From assembly GCA_040752025.1 (NCBI GenBank), contig JBFMFR010000003.1:186001-250000 (forward strand): DNA of 64,000 nt, given 5' to 3'. The position numbers and the translations under genes were made by a program. Below, piece after piece: positions 1 to 7,985 of the stretch; the stretch's first letter is position 1, and each line of letters opens with the position of its first letter. The notes beneath the pieces were generated by a model, which worked only from the letters and a program-made list of their open reading frames with translations, was not told the origin of the DNA and ran no database searches. This DNA comes from JBFMFR01 sp040752025 (lineage in GTDB: Bacteria; Chloroflexota; Anaerolineae; Anaerolineales; UBA4823).

Positions 1-98
1 ACGTGAAACCCTCCCGCAGCCAGCTTGCTGGCGGTGGCAAAGCCAATCCCGCTGTTCCCACCGGTGATCATGGCAATACGTTGCTGGTCAGTTGGCAT
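1..98 (-). CDS. Short-chain dehydrogenase/reductase, N-terminal fragment
   Basis: Only the first 32 codons lie in the window; the gene runs off the left edge. The reading frame gives MPTDQQRIAMITGGNSGIGF, containing the TGxxxGIG dinucleotide-binding motif at about residues 12-19, the hallmark of the classical SDR Rossmann fold that binds NAD(P)H. The start is set by an AGGAG-type Shine-Dalgarno sequence a few bases upstream of the ATG. The substrate cannot be inferred because the catalytic YxxxK region is outside the window. Confidence 0.8.
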   Translation of the reverse strand, partial: MPTDQQRIAMITGGNSGIGFATASKLAAGGFH

Positions 99-212
99 TC
101 AAGCTCCTCGGAATGGGTTTTAGCATGGATGCCCGGAGAGCGCAAGGGTTAACCGGAAAATCACCCGAAGTTTAACTCTTTGGGGGAGGCGGTAAATGGG
201 GATAAAATATTT

Positions 213-653
213 CTACTGGCCTGGTGGGCCGCTCAAAGCAGCGAAGAAAGCGTCTACAAGCTCTCTCCCGCCCATCATGGTGGGGATTTCAAGCTGGTAG
301 CTCTCACCTGAGGGCATGGTTAGGACAAAGTTTGCCATTGCGCCGGTGTTCTCGCATTCCACACTGACCTCATCCCGAGCCCAACGGGCAACTTCCTTCT
401 TGATCTTGAAGTTGAAACCCCTGGGGGCGTAATCGAATGCGTAAATCGATTTCGATCCCACAGCGATGAAGACCGGGTTGGGAAGCTTGACAGAGCGCAC
501 AATCCCTCCACCTCCACCCAGCAGCTTGGAAACTAACAAGGATTTCATCGAACCTGCGTGGCTGCAGGTCATGGCGGCGAGGAGCGGTTCGTCGCAGTGC
601 GGCTGGAGCGCGTCTACCATCTTCGCCATTTGCTTCCTGGTTTTTTCATCCAT
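213..653 (-). CDS. Uncharacterised 146-residue cytoplasmic protein
   Basis: No family recognised. The start is well supported: a full AGGAGGTGAAAAA ribosome-binding site precedes the ATG. The protein has no signal peptide or membrane segment. Residues 1-35 look helical with a conserved-looking TCSHAG stretch, followed by a five-glycine run (about 47-51) and then alternating hydrophobic strands (PVFIAVGSKSIYAFDY), compatible with a small beta-rich PH-like or LURP-like fold, which is only a guess. It is read in the same direction as the 490-codon gene next to it, with about 170 bases between them. Confidence 0.7.
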   Translation of the reverse strand: MDEKTRKQMAKMVDALQPHCDEPLLAAMTCSHAGSMKSLLVSKLLGGGGGIVRSVKLPNPVFIAVGSKSIYAFDYAPRGFNFKIKKEVARWARDEVSVECENTGAMANFVLTMPSGESYQLEIPTMMGGRELVDAFFAALSGPPGQ

Positions 654-820
654 TTTTTCACCTCCTGAATCAGAACAGAGACCCGTTTATTAGCAGTTGA
701 AAGCCAGCGATAACCCGAATGCAATAGAGAGTCTTTTGTCGCCCGCTGAAAAGTACGTTTCCTTCGCATCCTCGCCCGGCGAGGCCCGGCTCACAAACCC
801 GATGGAGCTCGTCTCATACA

Positions 821-2293
821 TCATTGCGATCGCAATCGGGCCTGGGCGATCCTTAGTACCGACTCAACGGAGGAGAGGTCATAACCCTGGCTGGCCGACA
901 GCGTCAGGCTGTTGGTATAGGCACTCCGAGAGCTGGCCTGGCTGCCCCCCAGAACTTCCGTGCTGGTTTCGGCGAAAACGTTCACGCAGTTGGAGTCCCG
1001 GTCCCATTCGAGCGTCCATGTGCGCGTAATTTCCTGGCCTCGCGGCGACATCCAGTTTTCGACCACATTGGTGGATTGGGCGCCGAGATTCTGGCGCTCG
1101 TACAAATAGACCGTCCCGTCAGGGCTCAACTGCTTGTACGAGCTGCCATCGGGGGCGTAGTCGACTCTATGGCCGGGGCTGCCCAGGCAGGTGCGCACAG
1201 ATTGTGCATATTTCTCAGCATAGCTGCCCGGCTTCTGATCGGCGGTCTGGTAGGTCGCTTTGTAAATGCCGTAAGCGCCTTCTTTGACCTGTGCTGCGGA
1301 GAAGCCGGCATTGCGCTCCTGCAAAGCCTGGTTCCCCTGGTTGCGCTGCTGCCAGCCACGGTACCATTCTTCGAACTGCTGCGGATACTGGCCTGCCTGC
1401 GGGGCTGGTGCGCCCTGTGGTGTAGCCCCACCCTGCGGCGTCGCCCTACCCTGCTGGGGCATCCTGGCGCGGGCGCCAGATGGTTGGCCCAGGTCCCCAA
1501 TGACCGTCTCCAGTTGCGAGCCGGCCGCCCCCCCGCCAGATTCGCCCATCCCGCCGAGATCGCCTGCCCCACCGAAATCGCCGCCGGATCCCCCGGGTCC
1601 TGCTCCTGCGCCTACCTGGGTCCCCTGGCCTCCCTGGCCCTCAGAAATCCCCAGCATTTGCTCAATTTGACGAATGCGTTCCAGATCCTGGATGCGTTCT
1701 TCCACGGGGCCACCTCCACAGGGCGCGTGGGGTTCAAAGCGGATGGGATTCTGGACTTTCTTTTTTAGCTCCTCCAGCACCTGCAGCCATTGTTCTCGCT
1801 CAATTTCCTCGAACGTCTTGGGTTGTTCTGCCGGTCCTCCCGGCGCTTCAGCGTAGGGCGGGCGTTCGACGGTCGGGCTGCCACTGCCAGGAGCGTAATC
1901 GCCGGCCTGCGTTGGAAATGTTACCTGGGGCGCCTCCCCACCCGACGAGGGAGCCTCATGGCGATACCCGCCTTCACCACCCGCATTGCCATCCGGACAG
2001 GAATCTACCGGGATGCCCATTTTCCCCGCCAGCTTCTCGACCTCTTCACAGGACATTGCAGCGACTTCATAGATCTGCTGCATCAGTTTGTTGGCGCGCT
2101 CCATGGCGGGGTAGAACTCTTCTTGATCGTACTTGAACACCCGGCCCCAGGCAGCCTGCTCGGGCGCGCCAAACCCTGCGTTTTCGGCGGCGTCCTGGAG
2201 CCGCTTGCGCTCCTCCTCGGCTTTTCGCCTGATCTCTTGCATCTGGCTGGTGATTTCCTCGATAACTTTGTTCCTCAATTCATTGCAAGACAT
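821..2293 (-). CDS. Low-complexity Gly/Gln/Pro-rich protein with N-terminal coiled coil
   Basis: 490 residues, no recognised family. Three zones are visible. Residues 1-95 are charged and helical (EIRRKAEEERKRLQDAAENA) and likely a coiled coil, with a repeated MSCxE motif at residue 1 and about residue 80. Residues 100-330 are disordered, very rich in Gly, Gln, Pro and Ala, with tracts such as GGDFGGAGDLGGMGESGGG. Residues 335-490 are a folded C-terminal part with many aromatic and polar residues (WMSPRGQEITRTWTLEWD). There is no signal peptide. Start: GGAGGTGAATT before the ATG. The low-complexity centre suggests a scaffold or surface/polymer role, but no function can be assigned. A terminator-like hairpin lies in its presumptive leader. 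Confidence 0.65.
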   Translation of the reverse strand: MSCNELRNKVIEEITSQMQEIRRKAEEERKRLQDAAENAGFGAPEQAAWGRVFKYDQEEFYPAMERANKLMQQIYEVAAMSCEEVEKLAGKMGIPVDSCPDGNAGGEGGYRHEAPSSGGEAPQVTFPTQAGDYAPGSGSPTVERPPYAEAPGGPAEQPKTFEEIEREQWLQVLEELKKKVQNPIRFEPHAPCGGGPVEERIQDLERIRQIEQMLGISEGQGGQGTQVGAGAGPGGSGGDFGGAGDLGGMGESGGGAAGSQLETVIGDLGQPSGARARMPQQGRATPQGGATPQGAPAPQAGQYPQQFEEWYRGWQQRNQGNQALQERNAGFSAAQVKEGAYGIYKATYQTADQKPGSYAEKYAQSVRTCLGSPGHRVDYAPDGSSYKQLSPDGTVYLYERQNLGAQSTNVVENWMSPRGQEITRTWTLEWDRDSNCVNVFAETSTEVLGGSQASSRSAYTNSLTLSASQGYDLSSVESVLRIAQARLRSQ

Positions 2294-2308
2294 AATTCAC
2301 CTCCGATA

Positions 2309-2353
2309 GCAGGCGAGGATGCCTGCGCTACAAAAGGCCAGGACTGCCAGTCC
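2309..2353. repeat. Intergenic palindromic repeat pair
   Basis: Two adjacent short palindromes: GCAGGC-GAGGAT-GCCTGC (2309-2326), followed by GCTAC, and GGACTG-C-CAGTCC (2341-2353). The GCAGGC..GCCTGCGCTAC and GGACTGCCAGTCC modules resemble dispersed intergenic repeats I remember from several bacterial phyla; only one copy is seen here, so its repetitive nature is not proven from this window. Confidence 0.45.
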
Positions 2354-2365
2354 CCCGGGAATACA

Positions 2366-2393
2366 AAAACCGCCGAAGACGGTCTATCGGCGG
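2366..2393 (-). terminator. Rho-independent terminator
   Basis: Read on the minus strand, CCGCCG and CGGCGG arms (2393-2388 and 2375-2370) enclose a 12-base loop and are followed directly by TTTTTG. It lies downstream of the helicase gene (ends 2526) and upstream of the 490-residue gene (starts 2293), so it may end the helicase transcript or act as a leader attenuator for the next gene. Confidence 0.6.
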
Positions 2394-2478
2394 CTGGATG
2401 TTTTGCGCCATACCGGGCGCTGATGGGCGAATGCATTCCGCGCGGTTGGTGTGTTGCCTGGCAAATGATGCTGGTAGA

Positions 2479-2484
2479 ATTATA
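2479..2484 (-). promoter_or_regulatory. Candidate -10 element
   Basis: The minus strand reads TATAAT here, in an AT-rich pocket about 190 bases upstream of the 490-residue gene. No convincing -35 element is seen 16-18 bases further up, so this is only a candidate. Confidence 0.3.
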
Positions 2485-2525
2485 CAGGTTTTCGCGGGTT
2501 TTTATGATTAGAAATTTCCGTACAG

Positions 2526-4934
2526 TTAAGCCCGCTGCCAGAAGCGCGCCAATTTATCTTTGATCTCGCCGGTGTTTTGAACGACTTGAAATCCCCGCCA
2601 GTGTGCGGGGAACAAATGGCGGTAACGCGCCTGGGTAAAACGCTCATCGATCAATACAATGATGCCCCGGTCCGCCTCCGTGCGAATGACCCGGCCAGTC
2701 GCCTGCAGCACCCGGTTGAAACCTGGATATTGGTAAGCGAAGGCAAAACCAGCCCTGGCAAAACCACTCTCGTTTTGGCGATCGAAATACTCTTTGATCA
2801 GGTCTCTCTCCAGGCACACCTGGGGCACCCCCACGCCGACCACCACGGCGCCAATCAAGCGTTCTCCCACCAGATCGATCCCTTCGCCAAAGATGCCCCC
2901 CATGACGGCAAGCCCGACCAGTGTTTCCGGATTGCTGGCCGAAAACTGGGCCAGGAAGGCCTCGCGCGCGGCTTCCGTCATGCCCCGATCCTGAACGAGA
3001 AGCTGCCTTTCCGGGAGCCTTTCTTGGAGCAGTTCGAGCACCGCCGCCAGATACGCATAGGAGGGGAAGAAAACCAGGTAATTGCCCACCTGCGCGCTGC
3101 ACGTGGCTTCAATCGCAGAGGCAATTGCGGCGTAGGAATCGGCCCGCTGCGCATATTTGGTGGCGATCCCATTGTGGATCAGCAAACTGACATTCTCGGT
3201 TGGAAAAGGGGACTGGAAGATGCGCCTGGGATGGCGCTCGGCGCCGGTCAAGAGCTGCATGAAGTAATCCAACGGCAGCAGCGTCGCCGAGAAAAAGACG
3301 GTCGACTGGCTGCGGGCCAGCGGGGCGGCCAGCATGGGGGCCGGATCCAGGCAAAATAACTTTGCTTTGAGACCCGCCTGCCCCTGGCGCTCGAAGTAGG
3401 ACACGTAGAAAGTGTCGAAATATTCAGCCGTGCGCAGATAGTTGTTACAGGTGAAATAAAACTCCAATAAATCCTGCCTGAACGCAGCGGCCTGGTTCAA
3501 GACCAGCCAGTTTTCTGCCTCCTGGCTGAATTCTCGGACGGCCTTGAGCAGATTTTCAGGGGGCTCGTGCTCGACCAGCGCCGGCTTACCTTGCGCCTGG
3601 CAGGCTTTGCGCTTCTCCAGCATGATCTTATTGACCGCGCCCAGCTTTTTGGCCAGCGCAGGCAAATGCGGTTTCAGGGCGCGCTGCACGTCCAGCACCG
3701 TCTTTTTGTCCAGCTCAGCCGAATACATCGCCCTGGCCCGGTCAGGAAGATTGTGGGCTTCGTCGATCAGAAAGACATACGCTTCCGTATCGAAGTCAAA
3801 AAAGCGGTGCAGGTAGACACGCGGATCAAAGGCGTAGTTGTAATCACAGATGATGCAATCGGCCCATAACGCCAGGTCCAGCGAAAACTCGAAAGGGCAG
3901 ACCTGGTACTCTTGGGCGATCTGCTCAATGACCGCACGGGTAAAAGCCTGATGCCGGTCGGTTTCCTGCAGCGCCCTTTTCACCTTGCCGAAATAATCCC
4001 GCGCAAACACACACACTTCCGGGTCACAGTTGACCGGCGGGCAAAAACAGATCTTTTCTTTGGCCGTCAGGGTCACGCTCCTCAAATGCAGGCCGGCCTG
4101 GCGCATATCCTCCAGCGTACTTTCTGCCACCAGGCGCCCAGGCGTTTTCGCCGTCAGGTAAAAGATCCTGGCAGCCAACCCCTGCCCCAGGGCCTTCACC
4201 GCCGGGAAAAGGGCGGCGATGGTCTTCCCCACTCCCGTAGGCGATTGTACATACAGGCGTTGGTTGGCCCGGATGGTTTTGTAGACTGCCACGGCCATCT
4301 CGCGCTGGCCCGGGCGATACGCCTCGTAAGGGAAATCGATCTGTTGGATCGATTGGTCGCGCCTGGTCTGCCAGGCACGCATCTTCCGAAACCAATCCAG
4401 ATAAGGCGTGATCAAGTCGCCGAAAAAGGTCTCCAATTCGGCCAGCGGATAATGGCGCTCGAAGGTTTTTTCTTTACGGGTATCCAGGTGGTAATAGGTC
4501 AGGTGAACCCTGACCTGGCTTAGATCACGCTGCCGGGCAAGCATATAGGCGTAGCACTGCGCCTGCGCCCAATGCAGCCGGTTGTGCTCCTCGCCCACCA
4601 GGTCCAGGCTGAGCGTGGTGGTTTTGATCTCCTCGATGATCACCGGCGCTGCATTGGCATACAGGCCATCGATGCGGCCGCGCACTTCCAGGGGCGGGTC
4701 TGTGCCTTCGACCTGGTAGGCGATTTCCACTTCGCTTTCATACCCTGCGGGGCGGGAGCGCTGCACGCGCTGGTGGCCCTGCGTGCCGAGCTGGGCGCGA
4801 TCTCGGGCGCTAGCGCGCGCCTGGAACCCGCCCGGGGTCAAATCCCCCGCCTGCAATACAAATTCCACCAGGCTGCGGACAGAGACAACCTGAGGCTGGC
4901 AGCCTTCAGTCTGAGGAGCTTGATCGGTGTGCAT
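2526..4934 (-). CDS. Rad3/DinG-type DNA helicase with N-terminal PD-(D/E)XK nuclease-like domain
   Basis: 802 residues. The N-terminus carries a Cas4/RecB-like nuclease signature: GRIDG (Asp89) and IIEEIKT (Glu101/102, Lys104). The helicase core follows: Walker A SPTGVGKT (231-238), a cysteine cluster (C296, C298, C303, C308 and C346) matching the Fe-S domain of the XPD/DinG superfamily 2 helicases, the DEAH box IDEAHN (390-395), and motif VI ATGRVIRTE near the C-terminus. Known members unwind DNA 5'-3' in repair or removal of R-loops and D-loops. All catalytic motifs look intact. The start has an AGGCGAAA sequence upstream. No CRISPR array is nearby, so a repair role is more likely than adaptation. 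Confidence 0.85.
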   Translation of the reverse strand: MHTDQAPQTEGCQPQVVSVRSLVEFVLQAGDLTPGGFQARASARDRAQLGTQGHQRVQRSRPAGYESEVEIAYQVEGTDPPLEVRGRIDGLYANAAPVIIEEIKTTTLSLDLVGEEHNRLHWAQAQCYAYMLARQRDLSQVRVHLTYYHLDTRKEKTFERHYPLAELETFFGDLITPYLDWFRKMRAWQTRRDQSIQQIDFPYEAYRPGQREMAVAVYKTIRANQRLYVQSPTGVGKTIAALFPAVKALGQGLAARIFYLTAKTPGRLVAESTLEDMRQAGLHLRSVTLTAKEKICFCPPVNCDPEVCVFARDYFGKVKRALQETDRHQAFTRAVIEQIAQEYQVCPFEFSLDLALWADCIICDYNYAFDPRVYLHRFFDFDTEAYVFLIDEAHNLPDRARAMYSAELDKKTVLDVQRALKPHLPALAKKLGAVNKIMLEKRKACQAQGKPALVEHEPPENLLKAVREFSQEAENWLVLNQAAAFRQDLLEFYFTCNNYLRTAEYFDTFYVSYFERQGQAGLKAKLFCLDPAPMLAAPLARSQSTVFFSATLLPLDYFMQLLTGAERHPRRIFQSPFPTENVSLLIHNGIATKYAQRADSYAAIASAIEATCSAQVGNYLVFFPSYAYLAAVLELLQERLPERQLLVQDRGMTEAAREAFLAQFSASNPETLVGLAVMGGIFGEGIDLVGERLIGAVVVGVGVPQVCLERDLIKEYFDRQNESGFARAGFAFAYQYPGFNRVLQATGRVIRTEADRGIIVLIDERFTQARYRHLFPAHWRGFQVVQNTGEIKDKLARFWQRA

Positions 4935-5031
4935 TTTCGCCTGATTTGTCCCGAACTTTGCCGCCAGTTGATTTCCTAGAATGACCAGGCCAGCTTGAAC
5001 AAGCGCTTGACTCAGGCTGGTTCGGTGGATG

Positions 5032-5348
5032 CTATTCTTCAGCCGGGCGGCGCTCGACCGGATCGAGCAAGGCGATCAGGCCGATGCCGCCGATATCGGC
5101 GAACAAGAGCGGGGCCAGGAACGGCTCAGTGGCGCCGGCCATGACGGCGACCGCTGTGGTAAAAACGCCCACCGCAGTGGGAACCCACAACCAGGGGTTG
5201 CTGAAATCCGTGCGGGCGTGATCCAGGACGCTGCTGATGACCGTGGCCAGGGCAGCCATGCCGGCGCCGCGCCCAGTACAACGATCACGACCGTCAGACC
5301 AAAGACTAAGAGACGAGCAGAGCGCAACGGGCTTTTCGCTTCATCCAT
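5032..5348 (-). pseudogene. Small membrane protein interrupted by a frameshift
   Basis: A strong ribosome-binding site (AAGGAGAATATCG) precedes an ATG at 5348 that opens MDEAKSPLRSARLLVFGLTV, a first hydrophobic segment. After about 29 codons, near 5260, the plausible coding frame shifts by one base: the continuation MAALATVISSV...WVPTAVGVFTTAVAVMAG...PLLFADIGGIGLIALLDPV runs to 5032 and holds two more membrane segments, while the original frame becomes Pro/Ser/Arg-rich. Either the gene is decayed, the sequence has an indel in the GC-rich stretch, or the 75-codon downstream part (5032-5259) is translated alone from its own ATG. Family unknown. Confidence 0.5.
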
Positions 5349-5427
5349 CGATATTCTCCTTACATAACCGTAGTATCTTTGCACTCCGGCCTGGTTACCG
5401 GCCATCTCACTTCACTGGCCGAGAAAT

Positions 5428-6828
5428 TCATCTACTCACGAGCGGCAAATAGAGTCGGCTGCTGATCCCGCCGGGCACGTTGAAGATCGTCCCCTGCCCT
5501 TCTTGCGGATGGATGCGCCTGCTCGCATCCAGGAAAAACCCGAGCGAGGCGCTGGGGTTCACACTGGCAGTTACCGTGTACAGCCCGGCATCGGCCTGCT
5601 GCGTGTCGAGTAAAAACTTCAAGCTGCCAGTTTCATCGGTAGGGACGGATCCCAGTGCATGGCCATTGAGGGTGATGGCGGCTGTGCTGTCCGCCGGGAA
5701 ATGAAACCCTTCAATGGTGAAGAAACTCCCAGGCCTGCCGCTGGTATAGTTGATCGCCAGGGCAGCCGCTGGCGGCGTGCATTCCGGAATCTCAACCCCA
5801 TCTTTGTTTTCGCACGTATTGCTTTCCCAGGTATTCCCCAGGCTGTTTTCATAATGGTAGAGGTCTATGCCATTCCCCCAGGTCTCGTTGTCCGTAACCG
5901 TATTGGCGGTCGAATCAAAACAATCCAGGCCGGTTTCGGGGACGAGGCAGCCCAGGGACTGCCGGATGGCGATGCCCCAAATCTGGTTGTCGAATATCTC
6001 ATTATCGAGAATATCCGAATCGATGACGCCCCGGAACTCAATGCCGAGCAGGGTATCGTAGATGAAATTATTTTTCACCGTCAGCCCAGTCACATCACCC
6101 GAGACCCAGGCGTCGCTCTGGATGCCGATGCCAACGGCCGGCGAGGCGGTGAAGACATTGCCTTCGATCCAGGCATAACTGCTGCAAGCAACTTCTATCC
6201 CGGCGATGTAAACGTTCGAAAACCTGCTGTCGAGGACTTTGCCGTTGCTGGGGTTGGCTGCCGGGTCACAGGCGCCGGCAAAGCTGAAGTTGACGCCCGC
6301 TCCGCCGCCCTGCACCTCGATATCCCGAACCTCCACGTAGCTATTGTAAATCTCCACCGCCTCCTTGTGGGCTGCGGAGATGAACTCGAAGTACGAATCC
6401 CTTACCACCACGTTTTGACTGCCATCGATTTGGATGCCAAAGAGCATGTGATCCGGGTCGCTGATATCCAGGTTCCTGACAGTCAGGTTTTCCATCGTCG
6501 CCTGGTCGGCCTGGATGACAAACACGCCCACGTTGAAGCCTTCGATGACGCCATTGCGGATGGTGATGCCACCCTGGCCTACGGAAAACACGCCCACATT
6601 GGGCGTGTGGCCGGAGATCGTATGCCCGCCCAGGTCGAGGGTGATATCCGGCGCGCCGATGATCACGGCATAATCCGCGTCTGGAGGGCAAACCAGGTCG
6701 GCAGCGAGGGTGGTATCGCTGGTGATCGTATCCCCGCAGGCGATCGCCGGGCTGCTCGCGGCTGGAAAAACGACGACAAACTGGGCGAGTATGAATGAAA
6801 CCCATACCAGGCATTTGACTGTCTTCAT
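5428..6828 (-). CDS. Secreted right-handed parallel beta-helix protein
   Basis: About 466 residues. An N-terminal signal peptide (MKTVKCLVWVSFILAQFVVV) is followed by a series of short strands with Asn/Asp turns (ITLDLGGHTISG, GITIRNGVIEGF, NLTVRNLDI), the pattern of NosD/pectate-lyase-like PbH1 repeats, running to about residue 330. A C-terminal beta-sandwich-like segment follows (INYTSGRPGSFFTIEGFHFP). The last residues are RLYLPLVSR, a tail also seen on the protease remnant at 12 kb. The start at 6828 is preferred over an in-frame ATG at 6858 because AGAGGACAGA lies just upstream and the signal peptide then begins at residue 1. Likely extracellular; the ligand is unknown. Confidence 0.75.
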   Translation of the reverse strand: MKTVKCLVWVSFILAQFVVVFPAASSPAIACGDTITSDTTLAADLVCPPDADYAVIIGAPDITLDLGGHTISGHTPNVGVFSVGQGGITIRNGVIEGFNVGVFVIQADQATMENLTVRNLDISDPDHMLFGIQIDGSQNVVVRDSYFEFISAAHKEAVEIYNSYVEVRDIEVQGGGAGVNFSFAGACDPAANPSNGKVLDSRFSNVYIAGIEVACSSYAWIEGNVFTASPAVGIGIQSDAWVSGDVTGLTVKNNFIYDTLLGIEFRGVIDSDILDNEIFDNQIWGIAIRQSLGCLVPETGLDCFDSTANTVTDNETWGNGIDLYHYENSLGNTWESNTCENKDGVEIPECTPPAAALAINYTSGRPGSFFTIEGFHFPADSTAAITLNGHALGSVPTDETGSLKFLLDTQQADAGLYTVTASVNPSASLGFFLDASRRIHPQEGQGTIFNVPGGISSRLYLPLVSR

Positions 6829-6894
6829 TCTGTCCTCTTGATCACTTGGCAACTTCATTCCATCTCGGAATATGATTTTACTTACGGCGCTCTG

Positions 6895-7119
6895 ATTCTA
6901 CATCCTTTTTATGCCAGTCAGATACAACCTGCACAAAGCCTATTCACCGCAAAGCAGCGAAGAGCGCAAAGAAAGGCAGGAGAAGCTTTTAGCAGCAAGC
7001 CGGAACTGAGATTCTGGCATCCTCAGTCAATGACTTGCATTTCTTTGAGTTCCTGGCGACTTTGCGGTGAAAAGCCTGGCTTGTTCAAACTCCGATTGAC
7101 TGGCACAATTCTACATCCT
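6895..7119. mobile_element. MITE-like palindromic element with 12-bp flanking direct repeats
   Basis: The stretch is bounded by perfect direct repeats ATTCTACATCCT at 6895-6906 and 7108-7119. Inside them are inverted arms: TGCCAGTCA ... CAAAGCC ... TTCACCGCAAAG on the left and the complementary CTTTGCGGTGAA ... AGCCTGGCTTG ... TGACTGGCA on the right. The inner arms carry a CCGCAAAG / GCGCAAAG motif. There is no coding sequence inside. The layout (target-site-like duplication plus terminal inverted repeats, about 200 bases) matches a non-autonomous transposable element; no transposase is in the window. Confidence 0.55.
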
Positions 7120-7149
7120 CTTCTGCAAAAAATACAGAGGTGCGCAGCG

Positions 7150-7956
7150 CTAACCCGGTTTGCAGGCAGCGACGGTGAGCCAGACAGGCAGGCCGGCGCG
7201 AGGGTTGGCGCGCCAGTCGAGCAGGCTTCGATCCAGACCAGGGGGATAAGCGTGGCCTTCCCAAAAGCGGGCGTCCTGGGCGGGCGACTCGGCAACCTGG
7301 CGCAGAACCAGGCCGGCGTCGCACATGGCGTTGAACAGATCACTCAGTCGCCAGTGGAACTCATAGCTGGTCTCTTCGTTGTCGCGATGCTCAAACGGCC
7401 CGGTCTCGGAGTAAGGCTTTTCCATCTCCAACGCAGGGATCAGGTTTTTCCAGGGGCGCATCAAAGGATGGATATCGTAGAAAATATAGAACCCGCCGGG
7501 CCTGAGCACGCGCTGCACTGCCTGGAAAACCCGGGCCGGGTCGGCAATCCAGACAAAGAAGCCATTCGACGAACACACCAGATCAAATGAATTATCCTGA
7601 ATGCCTTCTAATCCGGCGGCATCGGCGCAGACGAACTCAATTTCCAGCCCCAGTTGGCCGGCCCGCTGGCGAGCAATATCCAACTGGCGAGATGAAATGT
7701 CGCTGGAGGTGGCCCGGGCCCCAAGGCCGGACAGGGCAAAGGCTACGTAGTTATCCCCGCTGCCGATGACGAGGGCCCGGCGGCCCTGCAGGCTGCCCAC
7801 AAACTTGTGGATGAAGGCCAGCGCTTCTCCCTCAAAGGCCAGCTCGGGCTGCCGGGGGCACCTGCGCCATAACTGATCCTGATCGCGCAAGGACTGCCAA
7901 TCAGAGGCCAGGGCATCCCAGTAGCGCCGGTTGGATTGGCTGATATTCTCCATCAT
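7150..7956 (-). CDS. Class I SAM-dependent methyltransferase
   Basis: 268 residues. The SAM-binding motif I is a variant (ALVIGSGDNYVAFAL, about 61-75), followed by SSDIS (motif II), VCADAAGLE and SFDLVCSSNGFFVWI (acidic loop and motif IV) and VLRPGGFYIFYD (post-motif). The C-terminal half (YEFHWRLSDLFNAMCDAGLVL) is typical of UbiE/Methyltransf_11-type small-molecule enzymes. The substrate cannot be predicted. It stands alone beside the MITE-like element and downstream of nothing functionally related. ATG at 7956 or 7953; only a weak GAAGAG precedes them. Confidence 0.8.
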   Translation of the reverse strand: MMENISQSNRRYWDALASDWQSLRDQDQLWRRCPRQPELAFEGEALAFIHKFVGSLQGRRALVIGSGDNYVAFALSGLGARATSSDISSRQLDIARQRAGQLGLEIEFVCADAAGLEGIQDNSFDLVCSSNGFFVWIADPARVFQAVQRVLRPGGFYIFYDIHPLMRPWKNLIPALEMEKPYSETGPFEHRDNEETSYEFHWRLSDLFNAMCDAGLVLRQVAESPAQDARFWEGHAYPPGLDRSLLDWRANPRAGLPVWLTVAACKPG

Positions 7957-7985
7957 GGTATTCTCTTCAAGCGGTCGTTAGGCTG

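Noticed and set aside
823..836. Perfect palindrome ATTGCGATCGCAAT containing a HIP1-like GCGATCGC
   Set aside because: A single copy inside the end of a coding sequence; easily a chance occurrence.
7957..7985. GTTAGGC core next to CTTCAAGCGG, resembling one end of an integron attC site after the propeller gene
   Set aside because: No complementary second half (R'/L') is found at a suitable distance; the neighbouring sequence is the intact methyltransferase coding region.
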